Source of the DNA: JAAXHB01 sp965214945
GTDB lineage: Bacteria > Actinomycetota > Acidimicrobiia > Acidimicrobiales > Aldehydirespiratoraceae
Assembly (NCBI GenBank): GCA_965214945.1
Contig: OZ244029.1
Coordinates: forward strand, 2,852,001 to 2,916,000
Length of the DNA stretch: 64,000 nucleotides
Direction of reading: 5' to 3'
Positions 25,144 to 33,495 of this stretch are shown one piece after another. Position numbers and translations under genes: made by a program. Each line of letters begins with the position of its first letter. The stretch's first letter is position 1. The notes under the pieces are model-generated. The model saw only the letters and a list, made by a program, of their open reading frames with translations, was not told where the DNA came from and did not search any database.

Positions 25144-26192
25144 GCGGCGGCCCGGCGGGCGAGGCGAGCTGCAGCCCGGACTGCCTCTATTCCGAGGCCG
25201 CCGGTGGCCTGCTCGGGCCGGATGTCCAAACCCAGCAGCGCACCGGCCACAGCCTGCGATGACATGCGGATCCCGTCAAGGTCGTATCCGCCCTCCAGCA
25301 CGGCCACGGTGCGCACTGCCAGCGGCATCAGCCGTCGCACCAGGTCGCCGTAGTCGGCGGACGAATAGCCGAGGCCGGTCAGCGGATCAGCCCGGTGCCC
25401 GTCATAGCCCGCGGAGACGATCATCCAGTCCGGCTCGAAACGCTCCACGGCCGGGACGATCACCTCGTCGAGCGCGGCCCGCGCGGCGTCGCCCGCAGCG
25501 CCTGGCGGCAGCGGCACGTTGACGGTCAGGCCCTCGCCGTCGCCACGTCCGCGCTCGGCGGCCGCGCCTGTGCCGGGGTAGAGCGGCCACTGATGGATTG
25601 ATGCGTATAGCACGTCGTCACGACAGTAGAAGACGTCCTGTGTGCCGTTGCCGTGGTGTGCGTCTATGTCGACAATCGCAACCCGCTGGCCCGCCGCCGC
25701 CAAAGACGCCGCCGCCACGGCCGTGGAGTTGAACAGGCAGAAGCCCATGGACGATTCCGGCGTAGCGTGATGGCCGGGAGGCCGCACCAGGCAATAGGCG
25801 GTCGTCTCGGCGGTACCCGAGCCTGAAGGCTGCCGGCGCCCGTCGTCGGCGTCGGCTCTGTCATCCACGGCTGGGGACATAGCCTCGACTGCGGTCAGCA
25901 CCGCGCCTGCCGCGAGCAGGGCCGCGTCGAGGCTGGCCGAAACCATCGGAGTGTCGGGATCGAGATGACCGCCACCGTGAGCCGCCATCGACGTGACCCT
26001 GCTAATCATCTGCTGCGTGTGCACCAGCCCAAGCTCGCTCGCCTGCGCCGGCCGCGGGACGGCAGCACCAGACATCAGATGCTCGTCGACCGCTCGAACG
26101 CCTTCCAGCGCGGCCAAGAGCCGTTCGGGCCGCTCCGGGTGAGCCCGGCCGGTGTCGTGCGCGAGGCAACGCTCATCAGTGATCACCAGCAC
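25140..26192 (-). CDS. Histone-deacetylase-superfamily (AcuC-like) metal hydrolase
   Basis: About 350 aa. Arginase/HDAC fold, zinc-dependent deacetylation of an acyl-lysine or small amine. Seen: HPERPERLLAALEGV near the N-terminus, VRPPGHHATPESSMGFCLFN with the two active-site histidines, VDIDAHHGNGTQDVFY (zinc ligands Asp and His) and SAGYDGHRADPLTGLGYSSAD (Asp ligand). The frame continues to 26297 but would run into the divergent GNAT gene; GTG codons at 26192 and 26186 (start of VLVITDERC) are better starts. Its start-stop overlap with pcnA suggests one transcript. Substrate unknown (acetoin-utilisation type or polyamine type). Confidence 0.85.
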   Translation of the reverse strand: MLVITDERCLAHDTGRAHPERPERLLAALEGVRAVDEHLMSGAAVPRPAQASELGLVHTQQMISRVTSMAAHGGGHLDPDTPMVSASLDAALLAAGAVLTAVEAMSPAVDDRADADDGRRQPSGSGTAETTAYCLVRPPGHHATPESSMGFCLFNSTAVAAASLAAAGQRVAIVDIDAHHGNGTQDVFYCRDDVLYASIHQWPLYPGTGAAAERGRGDGEGLTVNVPLPPGAAGDAARAALDEVIVPAVERFEPDWMIVSAGYDGHRADPLTGLGYSSADYGDLVRRLMPLAVRTVAVLEGGYDLDGIRMSSQAVAGALLGLDIRPEQATGGLGIEAVRAAARLARRAAA

Positions 26193-26242
26193 CTGAACGA
26201 GCGTAACGCCGCGCCCGGACGGCACGCTGAAGCCACCGCGCC

Positions 26243-26974
26243 GTGGTGAGGTCAGCGCGGTTGAGGGTCGGCTCGGCCAGATTCCGGGTAAGGCCATGGC
26301 AAGGCGATGCCGAGACCGCCTATTTGGTGCCGTTCACCGAAGCGCCTACCATGCCCCCGTCTGTGGTGGCCACCATCGTGCGCCGCCTCACGGAGCGGGG
26401 TTATCGCACCGTGGTAACGGCGCCGCTGAAACCGCCCGAGCGAGACCGGCTGACGGACGGCGGCTTCACCGTGTACGAAGAGCTTCTGGTGCTGGGCCGT
26501 GAACTCGGGCCGCGGCTGCCCAGGCGACCCGGAGGGTGTGGGGCTCGGTTCCGGCCGGGGCGCCGGTATGACGTCGCCGAGGTGCTGCAGCTCGACGTTG
26601 CTTCTTTCGAACCGTTTTGGCGTTTCGACGCGGAAAGCCTCCGGGAGGCTCGCACGGCCACTCCGGCGAGCAGGTGGCGTGTCGCTTTGACCGACAGGGT
26701 GTCCGCCGCGCCCACAGTTGCCGGATACTGCGTGACGGGCCGGGCCGGGCCTAACGGCTATATCCAGCGCCTGGCTGTAGCCCGCGACTGCCGAGGCCGC
26801 GGGGTCGGCACGGCGCTGGTGGCCGACGCCCTGTGGTGGCTGCGACGCGGTGGTGCCGACAACGCGTCGGTCAACACGCAGATCGGCAACCGGCCGGCGC
26901 TGGCCCTATATCGGCGCTGCGGCTTCACCCCGGCGGCCGACCGTCTCGCCGTGCTGCACAGGAGGCTCAGATGA
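26243..26974 (+). CDS. GNAT-family N-acetyltransferase
   Basis: 243 aa, GTG start. Seen: the acetyl-CoA site in the C-terminal part, IQRLAVARDCRGRGVGTALV followed by ADALWWLRRGGADNASVNTQ and ALALYRRCGF, the standard motif A/B of GNAT proteins. The N-terminal 150 residues form a second region rich in basic residues, as in two-domain acetyltransferases, but no second CoA motif is seen. Overlaps the next gene start by 4 bp (ATGA at 26971-26974). In mycobacteria this position carries mutT4, so the neighbourhood is only partly conserved. Confidence 0.8.
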   Translation: MVRSARLRVGSARFRVRPWQGDAETAYLVPFTEAPTMPPSVVATIVRRLTERGYRTVVTAPLKPPERDRLTDGGFTVYEELLVLGRELGPRLPRRPGGCGARFRPGRRYDVAEVLQLDVASFEPFWRFDAESLREARTATPASRWRVALTDRVSAAPTVAGYCVTGRAGPNGYIQRLAVARDCRGRGVGTALVADALWWLRRGGADNASVNTQIGNRPALALYRRCGFTPAADRLAVLHRRLR

Positions 26975-29076
26975 GCGAGATCAGCAGGCCGCATCCGTCG
27001 GCGCGCACCGCGCCGCGGTCGGATGCTCGGCCTGCCAGACGCCGGTTGCGCTCATGGCGCGCGCCAGCGGTCTGGGCTGTTGCCGCACTGATGTGCTCAG
27101 CCGTGAGCGGGGGGCCGAACGGCGCGCCTGCCGCCGCTGCCGCCGACAGAACCGAGGCGCGCCTTGAGTTCGTCTCGCAGAGCGGATGGCAGAGTTCATC
27201 TCCAGGCGTGCTGAACGTGCGCGTCGCAGGCGCCGGCGACAGCCCGGTCTCGCTGCGGGTCAGGGTGCACGAACCGGTCGAGACGCGTGCGGAGCTGGCT
27301 GCTGCCGTCTACGGGCAGCCTGTTACAGCGCTGATCGGCGCAAGGGCCGTCAACGTGACCAGTGCGGTCGACGAGTCGATACCGATAGCTGTGCCCGACG
27401 ACCTCACTGAGCTGATCCTTCGGCACGCCGACAGCGCCGGAACGTCAGCCGGACCATTCCCGCTGCAAGTCGACATGCACGACGGCGACGGCGTGTTGCT
27501 GCACACGCTTCGGACCTTTCTCGCCGCGCCGCCCCGGACGCGCAGCGGTACGGCCGCCGACAGCTTGCTGCCTGTGGCGGTGGTGTTCGATCTGAGGCTG
27601 CCGTTGGCTCACACTCCTGGCGGCGGTGCCCGCTTCGGCCCCGACGAACTCGATGCCGCGGCCGCGCTTGCCCAGGTTGTCAGCGAGCGTCGTGACGTCC
27701 CTGTGACTATCGCGCTGAGCCCGGAGACGCTCGACGCGCTGGCATTACTGGGCGATGACCTGACCACGGAGCGGTTTCGAGACGCTCTCGAAGGCAACCA
27801 GGTGCTGCTGTCGGAGTGGAGCAGCCTCGACGTCAACGCCCTGGTCGCAGCCGGCCGGAGCGACATCGTTGAGGAGGGGCTGCTCCGAGGTGCGCAGGCC
27901 TTGGCCTTCGAGGAGACCGCGGCCAGCAGCGTGATGCTGCTCGACGCTCCCGCATCGCCGCAGGCCGTTACCGTGTTGACCGGCGCGGTGCCGAGCGCTG
28001 CGGGATTCCTGGTGCGGACTCCCGCAGCGGCGTTCGACGTCGTCAACCCTGAGCCGTTCGCGGCGCTTCTCGACGCTTACGGCGACCCGCACCCCACCGC
28101 TGTCTCTGATCCGTTCATCGAGTCGCTCCTATCGCAGCACGGCGCCGACACCAGCCCTGAACTCGCCGTTCGTCACGCTGTTGCCGAGCTAAGCCGCCTG
28201 GCCGCCGTCGGTGAGCCGAGCCCTGCAGCGGTCGTGGTGTTCGCCGACGTACTCGCTTACGGGGCAGCGCTGGGACTGCTGGATGAGATCGCCGCAGGCC
28301 CGGCGCTGCGTCCGGTCACCGTCGAGGAGGCACTGGTAGACGCCTCCCGCCTGCCGTTCGCGGCGCCGGGGACCGACCGTTCCGGCCCGGCCGCTCCCGA
28401 CAGCCTGCTCGCATATCTGACGCAGCGCAGCCTCGTCGAACTTCGGCTGACCGCCTACGAGAGCCTGATCGGCGCAAACGCAACGCGCACGCCACCGTTG
28501 CGCACACTGTTGTCCGCCAGTGCGGCCCGATCTCTGTCCTCAGGCGACCGGGCCGAGTTTCTCGCCGCCATCGACCGTCAGATCAGCGAGGGGACTAGCG
28601 GTATCGAGATGATCAGCGCCAGCCGGATCACCATCACCGAGCAGACTGCCAATCTGCCGATCACGGTCGTCAACAGCCAGACGACGCGAGTTACCGTGGC
28701 GCTGGAGTTCCGCTCCGAAACCGGCGAGTTCGCCTTTCCGGACGGGACGCGCCGGATCGTCGACCTCGATCCAGGCGCCAATCATCTCGCGGTGCCAATC
28801 GCCGCGGAGTCCCCGGGCGAGAGCGCGGTGCTCGTGACGCTGGCCACGCCCGACGCCGCGAGCGCAATGGTCCTGGGCACGGGCAGACGAGAGGTGCGCT
28901 TCGCGGATCTAAGCGGCGGTGGCGCGTTCGCTGCAGCGGGCGCTGTGCTGGTGCTGGCATTGTGGTGGGCAACAAGCTTGCGCGGCCGCCGCGACCGCGC
29001 GGCGGCCACCGACGCTGATACTGTCGGAGAGTCCGGCCCGGCATCGGGCGGCGCAGCGAGAACTAGCGAACACTAA
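26971..29076 (+). CDS. Large exported, membrane-anchored protein of the oriC region (DUF6049-like)
   Basis: 701 aa from the ATG at 26971 overlapping the GNAT stop. Seen: a basic N-terminus with a hydrophobic signal segment (WRAPAVWAVAALMCSAVSGG, about residues 29-48) ending in an Ala-rich region, a long extracytoplasmic part with beta-rich modules, and a single C-terminal transmembrane helix (GAFAAAGAVLVLALWWATSL) with a short Arg-rich cytoplasmic tail. The middle part (VTIALSPETLDALALLG, about residue 250) has a pattern seen in polysaccharide-deacetylase-like folds of this family. Position and topology match the mycobacterial Rv3909-type protein (DUF6049), usually followed by murJ; here murJ is missing. 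Function unknown, probably cell-envelope. Confidence 0.72.
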   Translation: MSEISRPHPSARTAPRSDARPARRRLRSWRAPAVWAVAALMCSAVSGGPNGAPAAAAADRTEARLEFVSQSGWQSSSPGVLNVRVAGAGDSPVSLRVRVHEPVETRAELAAAVYGQPVTALIGARAVNVTSAVDESIPIAVPDDLTELILRHADSAGTSAGPFPLQVDMHDGDGVLLHTLRTFLAAPPRTRSGTAADSLLPVAVVFDLRLPLAHTPGGGARFGPDELDAAAALAQVVSERRDVPVTIALSPETLDALALLGDDLTTERFRDALEGNQVLLSEWSSLDVNALVAAGRSDIVEEGLLRGAQALAFEETAASSVMLLDAPASPQAVTVLTGAVPSAAGFLVRTPAAAFDVVNPEPFAALLDAYGDPHPTAVSDPFIESLLSQHGADTSPELAVRHAVAELSRLAAVGEPSPAAVVVFADVLAYGAALGLLDEIAAGPALRPVTVEEALVDASRLPFAAPGTDRSGPAAPDSLLAYLTQRSLVELRLTAYESLIGANATRTPPLRTLLSASAARSLSSGDRAEFLAAIDRQISEGTSGIEMISASRITITEQTANLPITVVNSQTTRVTVALEFRSETGEFAFPDGTRRIVDLDPGANHLAVPIAAESPGESAVLVTLATPDAASAMVLGTGRREVRFADLSGGGAFAAAGAVLVLALWWATSLRGRRDRAAATDADTVGESGPASGGAARTSEH

Positions 29077-29088
29077 AGCGAGGAAGAG

Positions 29089-29922
29089 TTGGCCGTAGGC
29101 ATTGTTACAGACAGCTCCTGCGACCTGAGTACCGCCGACGCGAGGGACTCAGGAGTGGAGGTCGTTCCGCTTTATATCCGCTTCGGGACAGAGGAGTTTG
29201 TCGACCGCGAGGAAATCACAGTCGAAGACTTCTACCGCAGAATGGCCCGCAGCAAGCATCTTCCGCAGACTGCCGCGCCGTCTCCGGGTCGCTTCCGCCA
29301 GGCTTACAGGAAATTGTTGGGCGAAGGCTGCGACTCGGTGGTGTGCATAACGCTGTCTTCGGCTATCTCGGCCACTATGCAGGCCGCGACGCAGGCAGCT
29401 GACGAGATCGACGCCGACGTGCGGGTGGTCGACAGCCGCTCCGTCACCGCTGGCCTAGGAACGCTGGTGCTCCAGGCAGCGCGGCGGGCCGCCGAGGGGG
29501 CCGATGCCGATGCTGTGGTCGACACCGTCAGCGAGGCCTCTCGCCGCACGCGTGTGTTCGGCGCGCTCGACACGTTGGACAACCTACGCAAAGGCGGACG
29601 GATCGGCGGGGCGGCAGCCATGCTCGGCTCGATGCTGTCGATCAAGCCGATAGTCGATCTCTCCAGTGGCGCGGTCGAGGAGGCCGCCAAGCAGCGCACG
29701 CGCAAGAAGGCGCTGGCATGGCTGCGCGACCACGTGCGCTCAGCGGCGCCGGTGGAGCACCTGTCGGTGATGCATGGCGCAGCCGCTGACGCCGACCGCT
29801 TCCGCGCGATGATCTCCGCCGCCGTCGGCCACGATCACATCAGGATGGCTTATATCGGCCCTGTGGTGGGCGCCCACGCCGGTGCCGGCGTGATCGGAGT
29901 CGCCTATCAGGTCCCGGCGTAG
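29089..29922 (+). CDS. DegV-family fatty-acid-binding protein
   Basis: 277 aa, TTG start 12 bp after the previous stop, with GAGGAAG upstream. Seen: the family start VGIVTDSSCDLSTADARDSG, VVPLYIRFG, the DegV block KHLPQTAAPSPGRFRQAYRK, ITLSSAISATMQAATQAADE, VVDSRSVTAGLG and LDTLDNLRKGGRIGG. DegV/FakB proteins hold a fatty acid for phosphorylation by FakA; no fakA is adjacent. It occupies the position where murJ is usually found in related genomes. The sigma factor gene follows almost immediately in another frame. Confidence 0.9.
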   Translation: MAVGIVTDSSCDLSTADARDSGVEVVPLYIRFGTEEFVDREEITVEDFYRRMARSKHLPQTAAPSPGRFRQAYRKLLGEGCDSVVCITLSSAISATMQAATQAADEIDADVRVVDSRSVTAGLGTLVLQAARRAAEGADADAVVDTVSEASRRTRVFGALDTLDNLRKGGRIGGAAAMLGSMLSIKPIVDLSSGAVEEAAKQRTRKKALAWLRDHVRSAAPVEHLSVMHGAAADADRFRAMISAAVGHDHIRMAYIGPVVGAHAGAGVIGVAYQVPA

Positions 29923-29956
29923 ACGAAGGGCGCACGACGGCAGAGCGCACGACGAC

Positions 29957-30574
29957 ATCACGCTAATCGCAGCGGCGCGAGCGGGCGACCGTGGTGCGCT
30001 CGACGAGCTGCTGCGCCGTCACTACGGCCGTGTCTATGCCATCTGCAGGCGGCTTACCGGCAACGACGAAGACGGGCTCGACGCAACGCAAGAAGCGCTG
30101 ATCGCCATCGTCAAGGGGCTGCCCCGCTTCGACGGCAGGTCTCAATTCACCACATGGGCCTACAGAATCGCCACCAACGCGGCGTTCGACGAGCTACGCC
30201 GCCGCTCAAGGCGGCCTTTCGTGGGGCTGCCCTCGATAACCGCCGACCATAAGCCGATCGCCGCTGCCACGGCACCGGCCGATCCCACAGACACCGCAGT
30301 CGACCGCCTCAGCGTCGACGCGGCCCTGACCGCGCTGCCGGAAGCATTCCGCGCCGCAGTGGTGTTGCGCGATGTATCCGGATTCAGCTACGCCGAAATC
30401 GGTGAGATCCTGCGGATCCCACCGGGCACCGTCCGCTCCAGGATCGCTCGCGGACGCGCCCGTCTTGCCGACGCGCTGCGCGACCCGCCCGAACCCAGCG
30501 CTCCTCAGTCGGGCGGGGCCCGCTGGACTGGGAACTCAAAGTCTGTTCAGCGACGTCAGAACATAGAGCCATGA
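29957..30574 (+). CDS. ECF RNA polymerase sigma factor without a canonical start codon
   Basis: Sigma-70 family ECF factor (SigM position). Seen in one open frame from 29894 on: region 2 (ITLIAAARAGDRGALDELLR, DATQEALIAIVKGLPRFDGR, FTTWAYRIATNAAFDELRRR) and region 4 (LPEAFRAAVVLRDVSGFSYA, EIGEILRIPPGTVRSRIARG). The first ATG/GTG/TTG in this frame is at 30221, after region 2, so an ordinary start would remove region 2. The frame is closed by TGA at 29891. Annotated start is the near-cognate ATC at 29957; a CTG, a +1 frameshift from degV, or a sequence error are alternatives. Stop overlaps the anti-sigma start by 4 bp. Confidence 0.78.
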   Translation: MTLIAAARAGDRGALDELLRRHYGRVYAICRRLTGNDEDGLDATQEALIAIVKGLPRFDGRSQFTTWAYRIATNAAFDELRRRSRRPFVGLPSITADHKPIAAATAPADPTDTAVDRLSVDAALTALPEAFRAAVVLRDVSGFSYAEIGEILRIPPGTVRSRIARGRARLADALRDPPEPSAPQSGGARWTGNSKSVQRRQNIEP

Positions 30575-31530
30575 CCGACCTGCTGCCGCCAACCGACGAA
30601 CTCGCATCGGCACTCCTCGACGGTGAGCTGACTCCCGAAGGGGCGGAGGCTGCCGAAGCCGATCCCGTGGTGCGAGCCCGCGCCCGCGAGCTTCGCTCGG
30701 TGCGTGACAGGGTGGCTGTTGCCCCAACCGCGCCGGAATCGCGCACACGCGACCGCCAAGTGGCCGCGGCGGCCGACACCGCTGACTGGTTGCGCCCACC
30801 GGATCGGGTGACCGTGCTGCCGCCGTCGGGCCGTTGGCTGCCTCTGGCCGCGGCCGCAGTGCTGGTGGCGCTTGCGGCCGTCTTCGGCGCCTTCCTGATC
30901 GACCGGTTCGACGCGGGTGACGCCGAGACCATGAGCGCGGCCGACACCGCCGCCAAGCTTACGGCCGCATCCGAAGCACCGACCGCAGATGCCATAAGCA
31001 CGGACGACGCTGCTGCCTCCGATGACGCCACCAACGACGCTGGCTTCACCAACCTAGAGTTCACCGACGCGGAGGCCCTCGAGGAGTCGGCCGAAGAGTA
31101 CGACACCGACGAGTCTGACGCCGCCCAGCCCGAAGTGGACGCGTCCGCAGATGACGCGTCAGGGGCCAGCGATACAGAACTCAACGGCACCGGCCCGAAA
31201 GACGCCGCCGGCGCGTCAGTGATCAACCTGGGCGCATTCGACGACTTCGACCAGCTGCTCGCCGTCCTTCTGGAACAGACCCGCGAGCCGCTGCGCGGAT
31301 CGACCCATCTGACCCCGCCGGGTGTTTGCGCCGAGCCACTGGCCGCGTTCGCCGCCGAGATCGACTTCACCGAGACGGCCGCATTGAAAGCCTCCGTCGG
31401 CCGTCAGCCCGATCGGACCGTCGACGTGCTGCTGGGACTTGACAGTGGAGATCGGGGCATCGCGATGCTCTCAGCAGCGCCCGAGTGCGAGCCGATCACC
31501 CTACCCCTGGAGGCCGTCGACGAGCCTTGA
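30571..31530 (+). CDS. Putative membrane anti-sigma factor
   Basis: 319 aa. Overlaps the sigma gene stop (ATGA, 30571-30574), the standard arrangement for sigma/anti-sigma pairs. Seen: an N-terminal cytoplasmic segment typical of anti-sigma domains (ELASALLDGELTPEGAEAAE, no HxxxCxxC zinc motif), one transmembrane helix (about residues 88-110, LPLAAAAVLVALAAVFGAFL), then a long acidic, Asp/Ala/Ser-rich external linker (about residues 115-210) and a small C-terminal domain with a single Cys pair region (HLTPPGVCAEPL ... SAAPECEPITLP). It should hold the ECF factor inactive at the membrane; the trigger is unknown. Confidence 0.75.
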   Translation: MTDLLPPTDELASALLDGELTPEGAEAAEADPVVRARARELRSVRDRVAVAPTAPESRTRDRQVAAAADTADWLRPPDRVTVLPPSGRWLPLAAAAVLVALAAVFGAFLIDRFDAGDAETMSAADTAAKLTAASEAPTADAISTDDAAASDDATNDAGFTNLEFTDAEALEESAEEYDTDESDAAQPEVDASADDASGASDTELNGTGPKDAAGASVINLGAFDDFDQLLAVLLEQTREPLRGSTHLTPPGVCAEPLAAFAAEIDFTETAALKASVGRQPDRTVDVLLGLDSGDRGIAMLSAAPECEPITLPLEAVDEP

Positions 31531-31574
31531 CGCTGCAACCGGCACATCGACGAGGCCTCGGTAGGCTGTCGGGT

Positions 31575-32006
31575 ATGGCCGATACCGACTCCAGCGAGCG
31601 TGACCGTCCGCCGCTGACCGTCGTGCCTGACGAGTGGCCCGCAGCCGCCGCCGATCAGATCGTCGCCTGGGTTGGCTCTATCAGGCATCACACCGTGGAC
31701 AACATCGTCCGCGCGGCCCGAGGCCTGGTCTACGGGCTGCTGGCAGCCGCCGCCGTGATCGCTTTGACGGTGCTGTTCGCCGTCGCCCTAGTGCGTCTGG
31801 CAGACGCCTACCTGCCAATTGGCGCCGGGGTCGGATCGGCGACCTGGGCCGCTCATGGCTTCATCGGATTGCTCGTGTCGGTGCTAGGCCTGGGCCTGTG
31901 GCGAGCCCGGTCGTCCACGGCCAGACCGCTTTGGATCGCCGTGGTCATCGATGTCGCGCTCATCATCGCCGTCGTGTTCTATGGCGTGATCCGCGCGGTC
32001 GCCTGA
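31575..32006 (+). CDS. Membrane protein, unknown function (holin-superfamily-like)
   Basis: 143 aa from the ATG at 31575. Seen: an acidic/hydrophilic 50-residue N-terminus ending in an amphipathic helix (DQIVAWVGSIRHHTVDNIVR), then three hydrophobic helices (about 58-82, 96-112 and 124-142). It lies between anti-sigma and trxB. The pattern resembles the small putative actinobacteriophage-holin-III-like proteins encoded in this region of acidimicrobial genomes; there is no phage context here. No function assigned. Confidence 0.65.
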   Translation: MADTDSSERDRPPLTVVPDEWPAAAADQIVAWVGSIRHHTVDNIVRAARGLVYGLLAAAAVIALTVLFAVALVRLADAYLPIGAGVGSATWAAHGFIGLLVSVLGLGLWRARSSTARPLWIAVVIDVALIIAVVFYGVIRAVA

Positions 32007-32059
32007 CCGGACACCCGCCCCAGACGTGACTCAGCCGAAAGCGAAACACAGCACCGACA

Positions 32060-33025
32060 ATGCCTAAAAGGGTTCATGATGTGGTGATCATCGGTTCCGG
32101 ACCGGCCGGGCTCACGGCTGCGATCTACACCGCCCGAGCAAACCTAAACCCTGTGGTGCTGGAGGGAGAGCCCAGCTCCACCAGCGACCAGCCCGGCGGC
32201 CAGCTCATGCTCACAACCGACGTGGAAAACTACCCGGGCTTTCCGGCGGGCGTTATGGGGCCGGATCTGATGACGAGCTTCCGGGAGCAGGCCGTCCGTT
32301 TCGGGGCTGAGATCATCACGGCCAAGGCGTCGAGGGTCGATCTCTCCGCTCAGCCTTACGGCGTGTGGACAGGCGACCCTGAGGAGTCCGAGCCAACGCA
32401 CCGGACGAAGACGGTGATCGTGTCCACCGGCGCTCAGTCGCTGCTGCTGGGGTTGCCCGGTGAGATCGAGCTGATGGGCCACGGCCTGTCCACCTGCGCG
32501 ACGTGCGACGGCTTCTTCTTCCGAGATCAGCACATCGCCGTCATCGGTGGCGGTGACTCGGCGATCGAGGAGGCCCTGTTCCTGACGCGCTTCGCGTCCA
32601 AGGTCACTGTCATCCATCGCCGTGACCGGCTCCGGGCATCCAAGATCATGCAGCGGCGGGCGTTCGCCAATGAGCGCATCGAGTTCCGCTGGAACACCGT
32701 GGTGGACCAGTACCTGGGGCACCCGAGCCTGGCCGGCTTGCGCCTGCGCGACGTTGCCACGGGGGAGGCGTCGACGCTCGACATCGCAGGCTGCTTCGTC
32801 GCCATCGGTCACCGGCCCAACACCGACCTGTTCAAGGGCCAACTCGAGATGAAAGACAACGGCTACCTCGTCACAGCGCCCGGGTCGTCGCACACCGGCG
32901 TTGAGGGGGTGTTCGCCTGCGGCGACGTGCAAGACGACCGCTACCGCCAGGCGGTCACCGCGGCGGGATCCGGCTGTATAGCCGCCATAGACGCCGAGCA
33001 CTATCTAGAGAGCTGCCACGGCTAG
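32060..33025 (+). CDS. trxB: Thioredoxin-disulfide reductase
   Basis: NADPH- and FAD-dependent reductase of thioredoxin, 321 aa. Seen: the FAD motif VVIIGSGPAGLTAAIYTARA, the redox centre CATCDGFFF (about residue 144), the NADPH motif IAVIGGGDSAIEEALFLTRF, and GVFACGDVQDDRYRQAVTAA near the end. The trxB-trxA pair is in its conserved origin-region place. Confidence 0.97.
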   Translation: MPKRVHDVVIIGSGPAGLTAAIYTARANLNPVVLEGEPSSTSDQPGGQLMLTTDVENYPGFPAGVMGPDLMTSFREQAVRFGAEIITAKASRVDLSAQPYGVWTGDPEESEPTHRTKTVIVSTGAQSLLLGLPGEIELMGHGLSTCATCDGFFFRDQHIAVIGGGDSAIEEALFLTRFASKVTVIHRRDRLRASKIMQRRAFANERIEFRWNTVVDQYLGHPSLAGLRLRDVATGEASTLDIAGCFVAIGHRPNTDLFKGQLEMKDNGYLVTAPGSSHTGVEGVFACGDVQDDRYRQAVTAAGSGCIAAIDAEHYLESCHG

Positions 33026-33149
33026 CGTGCTCGACCCAGCTTCCGCTACGGGCAGGCCTGCCCAATCAGGCGGGGCTGCTCAAGTAGGCTGGCGCTCGGC
33101 AGGTGTTCACACAGTGTTCACACCCCTGCGCCCTCGAAAGGAAACCCTC

Positions 33150-33476
33150 ATGGCCGGAGCAACCATCACACTGTCAGCATCGACGTTCGACGAGGAGGTC
33201 AGCGGCTCCGCGGAGCCGATCCTGGTGGACTTCTGGGCTGAGTGGTGCGGCCCCTGCAAAGCGATCGCCCCGATTCTCGAAGAGATCGCTGAGGAGCAGG
33301 CCGGAAAGCTGAAGATCGCCAAACTGAACGTGGACGAGGCGCCGACCGTCGCTCAGCGATTCAGCGTGATGAGCATCCCGACAATGATTCTGTTCGACAA
33401 CGGACAGCCGGCCAAGCGGCTCGTCGGGGCCAAGCCCAAGGCGGCGCTCCTGAACGATTTGGCAGATTACGTCTGA
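33150..33476 (+). CDS. trxA: Thioredoxin
   Basis: 108 aa from the ATG at 33150, with GAAAGGAAA about 5 bp upstream. The frame also opens to 33027 but that part overlaps no conserved sequence. Seen: ILVDFWAEWCGPCKAIAPIL with the WCGPC active site, and the cis-proline segment VMSIPTMILFDNG. Reduced by TrxB encoded just upstream (about 125 bp gap). Confidence 0.97.
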   Translation: MAGATITLSASTFDEEVSGSAEPILVDFWAEWCGPCKAIAPILEEIAEEQAGKLKIAKLNVDEAPTVAQRFSVMSIPTMILFDNGQPAKRLVGAKPKAALLNDLADYV

Positions 33477-33495
33477 ACGCGTCCCGGCTGGGGCC

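Noticed and set aside
26193..26297. N-terminal extension of the deacetylase-family gene
   Set aside because: Overlaps the divergent GNAT start and lacks conserved sequence; the fold begins at VLVITDERC.
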